A DNA stretch of 7,979 nt, taken from Acidobacteriota bacterium. Lineage in GTDB: Bacteria > Acidobacteriota > Terriglobia > UBA7540. The notes beneath the pieces were generated by a model. The model was not told where the DNA came from, searched no databases, and saw only the letters and a list, made by a program, of their open reading frames with translations. The stretch is taken from contig JAKAWO010000135.1 in NCBI GenBank assembly GCA_021827255.1, positions 1-7,979 of the forward strand. Reading direction: 5' to 3'. Position 1 is the stretch's first letter, and every line of letters begins with the position of its first letter. The position numbers and the translations under genes were made by a program. Shown in pieces: positions 1 to 5,452 of the stretch.

Positions 1-681
1 ATCCAGGAGGGCGTGCTGGGTCTGATGGACGCGGTCCGAAAGTTTGACGCCTCGCGCCCGGTGAAGATCGAGAGCTACGCGCGCCACCGCATTCGCGGGG
101 CGATCCTTGATTCGTTGCGGCGAAGCAACCCAGCCTCGCGCGACGTGCGCCGCAAAGCCCACCAGGTTGCGCGAGCTGCGGCGGCCGTCGAGGCTCGGCG
201 GGGCCGGCCGGCCACGAGCTTAGAGATGGCGCACCAACTCGGCTTGAGCCTCGATGAATGGTACAAGGTGGAGCGGCAGGTCCAGATGGCGGGCGGCGGC
301 GCGGAGACTTCTCTCGATCAGGCAGAAGAGGAGCGTCCGGCCTTGAGCGCCAACCTGCCCGCCGACGAGCGGGATACTCCCTTTGACGCCTGCTATCGCC
401 GCGAGCAAAAAGAGATGCTAGATCGCGCGCTCCCTTGTCTTGCGGCCCGAGACCGGGCCCTCATCAGCCTTTATTACCAAAGCTCGATGACCATGAAGGA
501 AATTGGAAAGCGATTGGGCATTGATGAATCCCGCGTCTCCCAACTGCACTCCCGCGCCCTCAGCCGTCTGCGGAGGTGCGTCCGCACCCTGACGGCTAGA
601 CCGGCGGCTCCTCTTCGCTCCGCAGACCGCCGTGAACCCGCCCTGCATGGCGCGCCCGGCGCCAAGCCCGCTACCCTTTGA
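1..681 (+). CDS. FliA/WhiG-type RNA polymerase sigma factor, 5'-truncated by the window edge
   Basis: Alternative sigma factor of the sigma-28 group, which directs RNA polymerase to a special promoter set (flagellar and motility genes in most relatives). The frame is already open at base 1 and reads IQEGVLGLMDAVRKFD, the core of region 2; the usual preceding residues (region 1.2/2.1, roughly 40-60 residues) are missing, so the GTG at 13 is not the true start. Region 2.4 follows with ARHRIRGAILDSLR, then a typical FliA region 3 (LEMAHQLGLSLDEWYKV). Region 4.2 is a clear helix-turn-helix: MKEIGKRLGIDESRVSQLHSRA. After that comes an arginine/alanine/proline-rich tail of about 35 residues, longer than usual for the family and probably not functional. 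The stop (679-681) lies inside the end of convergent purE. The family is certain. The flagellar role is only likely, because no flagellar gene is visible. Confidence 0.93.
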   Translation: MQEGVLGLMDAVRKFDASRPVKIESYARHRIRGAILDSLRRSNPASRDVRRKAHQVARAAAAVEARRGRPATSLEMAHQLGLSLDEWYKVERQVQMAGGGAETSLDQAEEERPALSANLPADERDTPFDACYRREQKEMLDRALPCLAARDRALISLYYQSSMTMKEIGKRLGIDESRVSQLHSRALSRLRRCVRTLTARPAAPLRSADRREPALHGAPGAKPATL

Positions 682-1186
682 GCTGTTGTTGCAGGCGCGC
701 GTTCTTTTCCGCGACATCCTGGGCCAGTTGTTGTTTGTAAGCGGTCAGCCGGGAGGCCAGTTTCGGGTCCGAGGTGGCCAGGATTTCCGCCGCCAGCACG
801 GCGGCGTTGACGGCCCCCGCCTTGCCGATGGAGGTGCAAGCCACCGGAACGCCGCTCGGCATCTGAACGATCGAGAGCAGCGCGTCGAGGCCGCCGAGCG
901 GCGTGGTGGCCATGGGCACGCCGACCACCGGCAGCGTGGTTTCCGCCGCCACCACGCCGCCCAGATGGGCCGCTCCGCCCGCCCCCACGATGATCACCTT
1001 AAGTCCGCGCTCCGCCGCGCCGCGCGCGTATTCGGCGGTCTGGCTCGGCGAGCGATGCGCGCTCAGGATGCGCACCTCGAACTCAATGTCAAACTTCTTC
1101 AGCGCCTCAGCCGCTTCGGTCATCACCGGCCAATCCGAATCGCTGCCCATCAAGATGCCCACCCGGGGCTCGGTCGCTTGCGCCAC
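671..1186 (-). CDS. purE: N5-carboxyaminoimidazole ribonucleotide mutase (PurE, class I)
   Basis: Cytosolic enzyme of de novo purine synthesis that converts N5-CAIR to CAIR. The 171-residue length is normal for class I PurE. Visible family motifs are the N-terminal nucleotide-binding GSDSDWPVM (residues about 14-22), the SAHRSP loop with the catalytic histidine (about 42-47), and the glycine-rich AGGAAHLGGVVAAET stretch (about 69-83). The GSDSD form points to class I, which normally depends on PurK for N5-CAIR; purK is not in this window. The start is GTG (1184-1186), chosen because a strong AGGAGGAG ribosome binding site lies just upstream and the protein then begins close to the conserved first strand. 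It is the second gene of a purD-purE unit, 66 bases after the purD stop. Its last 11 bases overlap the convergent sigma factor gene. Confidence 0.97.
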   Translation of the reverse strand: MAQATEPRVGILMGSDSDWPVMTEAAEALKKFDIEFEVRILSAHRSPSQTAEYARGAAERGLKVIIVGAGGAAHLGGVVAAETTLPVVGVPMATTPLGGLDALLSIVQMPSGVPVACTSIGKAGAVNAAVLAAEILATSDPKLASRLTAYKQQLAQDVAEKNARLQQQLKG

Positions 1187-1191
1187 GGAAA

Positions 1192-1200
1192 CTCTCCTCC
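1192..1200 (-). promoter_or_regulatory. Ribosome binding site of purE
   Basis: On the minus strand the sequence reads AAGGAGGAG, a near-perfect Shine-Dalgarno match, about six bases before the GTG at 1186. It fixes the GTG as the start and shows that purE is translated independently even if cotranscribed with purD. Confidence 0.85.
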
Positions 1201-1252
1201 TTATAATTTTTTCGATGGCGCGCCTTCAGCGCTCGCGGCGCGCCGTCAATCT

Positions 1253-2587
1253 CTACGATGATTGCATTCCACCTGGCAGCGCGCTGGAGGGCAATCCTTC
1301 AGGTGCCCGCCGCGACCGGCGCAATCCCTTGGCGCCGATATCCCGCCGGTACTGCATCCCCTCGAAGCGAATCTTCCTGACCGCCGCGTAAGCGCGGTCC
1401 AGCGCGGAGGGCAAGTCGGCGGCGATGGCCGTGACGCCGAAAACTCGTCCTCCGCTGGTCAGCAAGTGGCCCTCGCGGAAAACCGTGCCCGCATGGAAGA
1501 TTTTGATCCCGCCTTGTGATTCCGCCGTCTCGTAGCCCTCGATGACTTGGCCGGTTTCCGGCTGGCCGGGGTAGCCCTTGGACGCCATCACCACGCAGAC
1601 AGCGGGGTTGGGACTCGATCGGCCTTCAATCGAGCCAAGGTTTCCCTCGAGCGAGGCCATTAAGATTTCCACCCAATCGGATCGCAGCCGCATTAACATC
1701 GGCTGCGTTTCGGGGTCGCCGAGGCGGACGTTGTACTCGAGCACTTTGGGACCGTCCGAGGTGAGCATCAGCCCGCAGTACAGAAAGCCCTGGTAAGGCG
1801 CGCCTTCGGCTTCCATTCCTTGGAGGGTTGGGAGAACGACGCGGCGAATGATCGCTTGGCGAAGCGCCGGAGTTACGAGCGCGTCGTCGCTATAAGCGCC
1901 CATCCCGCCCGTGTTCGGTCCCGCATCGTCTTCCAGCAACGCTTTGTAGTCTTGCGCGGGCGGCAGCGGCAGGATTCCGCCGCGCGGGTCAGCCAGCACA
2001 ATGAAGGACATCTCTTCGCCGGCCACACATTCCTCGATGACCAGGCGCTCGCCAGATTCGCCGAGCGTTTTCTGGCGCATGAAAGCCTCAATCGTCTTTT
2101 CCGCTTCCTCCCGGGTGTGGGCCACCACCACGCCTTTGCCGCCTGCCAGGCCGTCCGCCTTGATCACCACCGGAAGGCCGAAGCCCGCCGCGGCCTTCAC
2201 CGCCTCCTCGACGCTCTCCGCAACCGCGAAGCGCGCAGTCGGGATTTCGTGCCGCTGCATGAACTGCTTGGCAAAGACCTTGCTCGATTCCAGTCGAGCG
2301 GCCGCCTTAGTCGGACCCATGATGAGCCGCCCCGCTTTTTGAAACTCATCCACCACTCCCGCCGCCAGGGGCGCTTCCGGCCCGACGACGGTCAAGCGGG
2401 CGTTAAGTTCCTCGGCCAGAGCCAGCATTTCGGCGGGATGCGTGAGGTCTATAGGATAGCACTCGGCCTCGGTGGCAATGCCCGCATTGCCCGGCGCCGA
2501 GAAAATCTCCTCCGTGTGCCGGCTCTCGCGCAGTTTGTACACCAAGGCGTGTTCACGCCCCCCGGAGCCAAGGACCAGGACATTCAT
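1253..2587 (-). CDS. purD: Phosphoribosylamine--glycine ligase (GAR synthetase, PurD)
   Basis: ATP-grasp ligase joining phosphoribosylamine and glycine to form GAR, the second step of de novo purine synthesis; cytosolic. The N-terminal domain starts with MNVLVLGSGGREHAL and includes VVGPEAPL (about 67-74). The ATP-grasp part shows KADGLAGGKGVVVA (about 143-156), NTGGMGAYS (225-233) and the metal/ATP-binding EYNVRLGDPETQ (284-295). The C-terminal domain ends with the usual RKIRFEGMQYRRDIG (about 404-418). The protein has 444 residues, about 20-25 more than typical; the excess is a basic, proline-rich tail from about residue 420 with no family resemblance. The start is fixed by the conserved N-terminus, yet there is no Shine-Dalgarno sequence before it (see the candidate promoter at 2600-2627). 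It leads the purDE operon and is divergent from the PpiD-like gene. Confidence 0.97.
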   Translation of the reverse strand: MNVLVLGSGGREHALVYKLRESRHTEEIFSAPGNAGIATEAECYPIDLTHPAEMLALAEELNARLTVVGPEAPLAAGVVDEFQKAGRLIMGPTKAAARLESSKVFAKQFMQRHEIPTARFAVAESVEEAVKAAAGFGLPVVIKADGLAGGKGVVVAHTREEAEKTIEAFMRQKTLGESGERLVIEECVAGEEMSFIVLADPRGGILPLPPAQDYKALLEDDAGPNTGGMGAYSDDALVTPALRQAIIRRVVLPTLQGMEAEGAPYQGFLYCGLMLTSDGPKVLEYNVRLGDPETQPMLMRLRSDWVEILMASLEGNLGSIEGRSSPNPAVCVVMASKGYPGQPETGQVIEGYETAESQGGIKIFHAGTVFREGHLLTSGGRVFGVTAIAADLPSALDRAYAAVRKIRFEGMQYRRDIGAKGLRRSRRAPEGLPSSALPGGMQSS

Positions 2588-2599
2588 AAGAACCGCTAC

Positions 2600-2627
2600 A
2601 CTATCGGGAGAAGGGATGTCTTGTCAA
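2600..2627 (-). promoter_or_regulatory. Candidate sigma-70 promoter of purDE
   Basis: On the minus strand a perfect TTGACA -35 hexamer (2622-2627) is followed after 16 bases by GATAGT (2600-2605), a 4-of-6 match to TATAAT. The expected transcript start would be near 2592-2594, only about five to seven bases before the purD ATG. This would make the mRNA leaderless or nearly so, which agrees with the lack of a Shine-Dalgarno sequence. The -35 is convincing and the -10 is weak. Confidence 0.5.
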
Positions 2628-2655
2628 TTCGCTCCGCGGCGGCCTCCTCCAGCAT

Positions 2656-2672
2656 CCCTTGCGCGCCAAGGG
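2656..2672. repeat. 17-base interrupted palindrome in the purD / PpiD-like divergent spacer
   Basis: CCCTTG and CAAGGG form perfect 6-base arms around CGCGC. The left arm also forms part of a second inverted repeat: AAGGGATG (2611-2618) with CATCCCTT (2653-2660). The element lies between the two divergent promoters, about 35 bases upstream of the TATAAT for the plus-strand gene. It could be a regulator binding site; no known regulator is recognised. Confidence 0.3.
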
Positions 2673-2706
2673 TGCAACAAACAACCCGGGGCCGTAAGCA
2701 GTAGGA

Positions 2707-2712
2707 TATAAT
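2707..2712 (+). promoter_or_regulatory. -10 box of the PpiD-like gene
   Basis: A perfect TATAAT lies 34 bases upstream of the ATG at 2747, placing the transcript start near 2719 and giving a leader of about 28 bases. No good -35 hexamer is found at 16-18 bases upstream (ACCCGG at 2684-2689), so transcription may need an activator or be weak. Confidence 0.5.
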
Positions 2713-2735
2713 GTCAAGGCTAGGGTCTCTGTGTT

Positions 2736-2741
2736 GAGGAG
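2736..2741 (+). promoter_or_regulatory. Ribosome binding site of the PpiD-like gene
   Basis: GAGGAG ends five bases before the ATG at 2747. It selects this ATG over the out-of-frame ATG at 2743. Confidence 0.75.
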
Positions 2742-2746
2742 CATGG

Positions 2747-4681
2747 ATGTTCCGAGTTCTTAAGAAACATAAAGAAAAGGTGAAGAAGTACCTCCTGATC
2801 TTTTTCTTGAGTATTGTCTCGATCGGCATGGTCATTACCTTGGCCCCTCTGCCAGGCGGCAACACCACCCAGAGCGAGGCTGACGTCCTAGCGACCATCG
2901 GCAGCCACAAGATCACGACGACTGACCTTCAGCAATCCATTGAGAGCCGCCTGCGCAATTCTCCGCTCGGGAACGACTCGAAGATTATCCCGGCGATCGC
3001 CGGCACCGTCTTGGACGACATGGTGATGCAGCGGGCGCTCGCGCGTCAGGCCCGGCGGATGGGTCTTGCGGTTTCCAATCAGGAGTTGCGCGCCGCCCTG
3101 GAAGCAGAGCCCTGGCTTTATCAGAACGGAAAGTTCATCGGCGTCAGCCAGTACGAGAACATCGTCCAGGAAGAGGCGGGCATGTCGGTGCCCCAGTTCG
3201 AGCAGCAACTCCGCCAGAGCCTCCTGCTCGACAAATTGCGGGCGGTGATTTCCGATGGTGTGGACGTCACGCCCGCCGAAGTCCACCAGGCTTTCCTCCG
3301 CCGCAATGCCAAGGCCAAGATTCGTTACGTCGTCTTCGATCCCAGCAAGTTCCTCAACGCAGTCCAAGTCAGTCCGAAGGCCCTCCGGGCCTATTTCGAC
3401 CAGCATCGGGATCGCTACAAGGTCCCCGAAGAACGTCAAGTCCAGTACGTCATCATCAGCCCGGATCAGGTTCGCTCTCAGGTCAGCGTCAGCGATCAGG
3501 AAATTCAGGGCTACTACACGCGACACCTTTCCGAATACCGCGTTCCCAACCGGGTTAAAGTGGCGCAAATCCTCTTCAAAACCACCGGCAAGAGCGCCCA
3601 GGAAGTTGCGGCGCTCAAGAAGACGGCGCAGTCCGTGCTGGCCAAGATCAAAGCCGGAGCTGATTTCGGCCAAATGGCCCAGCAGTACTCCGAGGACTCA
3701 AGCGCCGCGAACGGCGGTGTCATCGGCTGGATCACGCATGGGCAAGCCGTCAAGCCGTTTGAGGACGCAGCCTTTTCTCTTAGCCCCGGCCAGGTCAGCG
3801 GTCTGATCCAGACGAGCTACGGCCTCGTCATCATCAAGGTTCTTGACAAGCAGACGGCGCATCTCCAAACCCTCGCCGAGGTCGGCGATTCCATTCGCGC
3901 CACCCTGATGCGGCGCAAGATCGCCGACGCCCAGCAGGCGCTCGCGGAGAAGCTCGAAAATAGCCTCGCCGCTCAGCCGAGCCAGTTCAAGACAATTTGC
4001 CAGCAGGCGGGCCTCCAGGTCCAACTGAGCCCTCTGTTCAAATACAACGCCACCCTTCCTGACTTCGGCTCGAGCCAGGCTTTCCAGAACCTTGCCTTCC
4101 AGCTCTCGATAGGCCAGGTTGGCCAAGCCATCACCATCCCCAAAGGCGTGGCCATCATTCAAGTGACGAAGATTGTTCCTTCTCACGACCCAAAGCTGAG
4201 CGAGGTCCAAGCCACGGTTGAGGAGGACTATCGCGCCGCCCAATCCAAAGTTCTCTCTGCCCAGAAGGCCAAGGAATTCGCCCAGGCCGCTCAAAAGGGC
4301 GGCTTTCAGAAAATTGCCAAGCGTGAGGGCTACACGGTCAAAGAGAGCAAGGACTTTTCCCGGCAGGATTACATTAACGGCGTGGGCAACGGCTCCCGCC
4401 TTTCTGCGGCGTTTACGCTGCCGCCCGGCCAGACCAGCGGTCCAGTGTCGGTGAGTGGCAACGAGGTGGTTTTTCAAGTGATCTCCCAGACGCCGGCTAA
4501 TGAAGCGGATTTCGCGGCGCAGAAGGACCAAATTCGAGAGCAGTTGCTCGACCAGAGCCGGAACTTGGCCTGGGAGGCTTACCGCGCGAACCTGAAGACG
4601 CATCTCCTTCAGACGGGACAACTGAAGTTGAACCCGGCCGTGATGAAGACTTTCCTTGCCGGGTACGCCAATCAAGGATAG
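2747..4681 (+). CDS. Membrane-anchored SurA/PpiD-like parvulin-domain folding factor
   Basis: 644-residue protein with the PpiD plan. A short basic N-terminus (MFRVLKKHKEKVKK) precedes one hydrophobic segment at about 15-35, which should anchor the protein in the inner membrane with the bulk in the periplasm. A SurA N-terminal-type chaperone domain follows (about 43-190; VLATIGSHKITTTDL at its start), then a charged helical linker, then a parvulin domain (about 268-368; FGQMAQQYSEDSSAANGGVIGW and SLSPGQVSGLIQTSYG). The remaining 270 residues contain a second region with a parvulin-like rhythm (FQLSIGQVGQAI, LPPGQTSGPV). Both histidines usual at a parvulin active site are replaced: Q274 in VAQILF and V361 in YGLVIIKV. 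Isomerase activity is therefore doubtful and a chaperone role likely, as reported for E. coli PpiD. No lipobox is seen. It is probably cotranscribed with the AhpD-like gene 41 bases downstream. The family is confident; the substrates are unknown. Confidence 0.88.
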   Translation: MFRVLKKHKEKVKKYLLIFFLSIVSIGMVITLAPLPGGNTTQSEADVLATIGSHKITTTDLQQSIESRLRNSPLGNDSKIIPAIAGTVLDDMVMQRALARQARRMGLAVSNQELRAALEAEPWLYQNGKFIGVSQYENIVQEEAGMSVPQFEQQLRQSLLLDKLRAVISDGVDVTPAEVHQAFLRRNAKAKIRYVVFDPSKFLNAVQVSPKALRAYFDQHRDRYKVPEERQVQYVIISPDQVRSQVSVSDQEIQGYYTRHLSEYRVPNRVKVAQILFKTTGKSAQEVAALKKTAQSVLAKIKAGADFGQMAQQYSEDSSAANGGVIGWITHGQAVKPFEDAAFSLSPGQVSGLIQTSYGLVIIKVLDKQTAHLQTLAEVGDSIRATLMRRKIADAQQALAEKLENSLAAQPSQFKTICQQAGLQVQLSPLFKYNATLPDFGSSQAFQNLAFQLSIGQVGQAITIPKGVAIIQVTKIVPSHDPKLSEVQATVEEDYRAAQSKVLSAQKAKEFAQAAQKGGFQKIAKREGYTVKESKDFSRQDYINGVGNGSRLSAAFTLPPGQTSGPVSVSGNEVVFQVISQTPANEADFAAQKDQIREQLLDQSRNLAWEAYRANLKTHLLQTGQLKLNPAVMKTFLAGYANQG

Positions 4682-4722
4682 CGGCGGTCGAGCCATCGTC
4701 CGTGCGGGAGCCGCATACGGGT

Positions 4723-5247
4723 ATGCCCCGACTGACCAAACTTTCTCCCCAACAAGCCGACGAAAGGACTCGCCGCATCTTCGAAGGCTTCCTCAAAGAG
4801 CGCGGCAACGTCCCCAACATGTTTCGCACCGTGGCCCACCGGCCGGAAATCATGCAGACCATGACCGAGCACTTCCGCGTCGTCATGAATGGCGGCACGG
4901 TGGATAAGAAGCTGAAGGAGCTGGTGGCCGTGCGCGTCTCGCACCTGAACTGCTGCGATTACTGACTGAGCTCGCACGCCGCCTTGGCAAGGCGGCTGGG
5001 AGCGACCTTGGAAGAACTTGCCGCGCTCGCCAAGGGTGACCTTGCGGGCTTTCCGCCGCGCGAACAGGCCGCGCTCGCCTTCGCCGAAAAGTTGACGCTC
5101 GACTCGAACCGCATTTCCGACGAACTGTTCTCTCGCCTGCGCGAGCACTTTGAAGAAGGCGAAATCGTTGAAATCGCCGCCGTCGCCGGCCTCTTCAATT
5201 ACTTCAACCGCTTCAACAACGCCCTCCAAATGGAGCCCACGAAATAG
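4723..5247 (+). CDS. AhpD-like / carboxymuconolactone decarboxylase family protein, probable selenoprotein with in-frame TGA (Sec81)
   Basis: Single gene of 174 residues read through TGA 4963-4965. The N-terminal half (PRLTKLSPQQADERTRRIFEGF, then GNVPNMFRTVAHRP) and the C-terminal half (GFPPREQAALAFAEKLT, then IVEIAAVAGLFNYFNRFNNAL) are both typical of the AhpD-like peroxidase-related group, and the combined length is normal. At the TGA the sequence is C78-D79-Y80-TGA81-L-S-S-H85, aligning with the CxxC-xxx-H active site of mycobacterial AhpD; the glutamate 15 residues before (E66) also fits AhpD's proton relay. Sec thus replaces the second (peroxidatic) cysteine. Expected role: disulfide/selenenylsulfide-based reduction of peroxides or a related thiol redox reaction in the cytosol. 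The start at ATG 4723 is preferred because the protein then begins MPRLTKLSP; GTG 4702, giving 181 residues, is possible. Ribosome binding is weak for both (GGGAG at 4706-4710). The alternative is a pseudogene with one nonsense change, but nothing else in it is damaged. Confidence 0.8.
4963..4965 (+). other. In-frame TGA, probable selenocysteine codon
   Basis: The only stop in the frame 4723-5244. It replaces the codon of the second cysteine in the catalytic CxxC motif. The next base is C, and TGAC is known in E. coli to be a poorly terminating context, also found at the fdhF selenocysteine codon. Confidence 0.75.
4970..5003 (+). promoter_or_regulatory. Candidate bacterial SECIS stem-loop
   Basis: GCCGCCTT (4978-4985) pairs perfectly with AAGGCGGC (4989-4996) around the loop GGC (4986-4988). 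Below it, with a bulged C4977, A4976 and C4975 can pair with T4997 and G4998; after a G4974/G4999 mismatch, GCTC (4970-4973) pairs with GAGC (5000-5003). Twenty bases separate the TGA from the first loop base, inside the window known for bacterial SECIS elements, and the loop begins with two guanines as those elements require. In bacteria the element lies within the coding region, as here, and is bound by SelB. GC-rich hairpins are common in such genomes, so the position and the coincident TGA carry the argument. Confidence 0.65.
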
Positions 5248-5273
5248 ACTCGCCGCCAGCCTGGTTTGTCCCC

Positions 5274-5295
5274 CCGGGTCCGCCCTCCGACCCGG
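5274..5295 (+). terminator. Hairpin after the AhpD-like gene, possible weak terminator
   Basis: CCGGGTC (5274-5280) pairs with GACCCGG (5289-5295) around an 8-base loop, 27 bases after the stop at 5245-5247. There is no T-run after it, so it is not a classical intrinsic terminator. It could stabilise the mRNA 3' end. Confidence 0.35.
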
Positions 5296-5318
5296 CGGCC
5301 CTTCCTAGGCCGAAGCGC

Positions 5319-5344
5319 CGCAACGCTTGAGGGCGAGCGTTGCG
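5319..5344. repeat. Perfect 9-base inverted repeat upstream of the beta-oxidation gene
   Basis: CGCAACGCT and AGCGTTGCG flank an 8-base centre (TGAGGGCG). It lies 45 bases before the -35 box of the next gene. As RNA it is a stable hairpin without a T-run; as DNA it could be an operator. It is not a recognised FadR or PsrA site. Confidence 0.35.
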
Positions 5345-5388
5345 CGACAAGACTACCACGCGGTTGAAATGCCGCGCCGACGGCCCGC

Positions 5389-5417
5389 TTGACCGCTCCT
5401 CCGCGCTCCGCGATAAT
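5389..5417 (+). promoter_or_regulatory. Sigma-70 promoter of the beta-oxidation gene
   Basis: TTGACC (5389-5394) and GATAAT (5412-5417) each match the consensus at five of six positions and are separated by exactly 17 bases. The predicted start near 5424 gives a leader of about 29 bases. This indicates a transcription unit separate from the PpiD/AhpD pair. Confidence 0.65.
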
Positions 5418-5442
5418 GCCCGCGACGGAATTTCGCTCGCTC

Positions 5443-5447
5443 GGGGG
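5443..5447 (+). promoter_or_regulatory. Ribosome binding site of the beta-oxidation gene
   Basis: GGGGG ends five bases before the ATG at 5453. It is an imperfect Shine-Dalgarno match, but well spaced and supporting this start. Confidence 0.45.
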
Positions 5448-5452
5448 CGCTT

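Noticed and set aside
1..13. 13-base direct repeat: ATCCAGGAGGGCG at 1-13 and again at 7112-7124
   Set aside because: Both copies lie inside unrelated coding sequence and encode the same four common residues (IQEG); most likely chance.
1820..2704. Long open frame on the plus strand (294 codons) opposite purD
   Set aside because: Antisense to a well-conserved purD; no family resemblance and no ribosome binding site noticed.
3698..4696. Long open frame on the minus strand (332 codons) opposite the PpiD-like gene
   Set aside because: It mirrors the codon bias of the real gene on the plus strand and shows no recognisable domain.
4702..5247. Two separate small genes: one ending at TGA 4965 and another starting at TTG 4984
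   Set aside because: Both are in the same frame and together make one normal-length AhpD-like protein. The supposed second start lies inside a hairpin, has no ribosome binding site, and would lack the active site.
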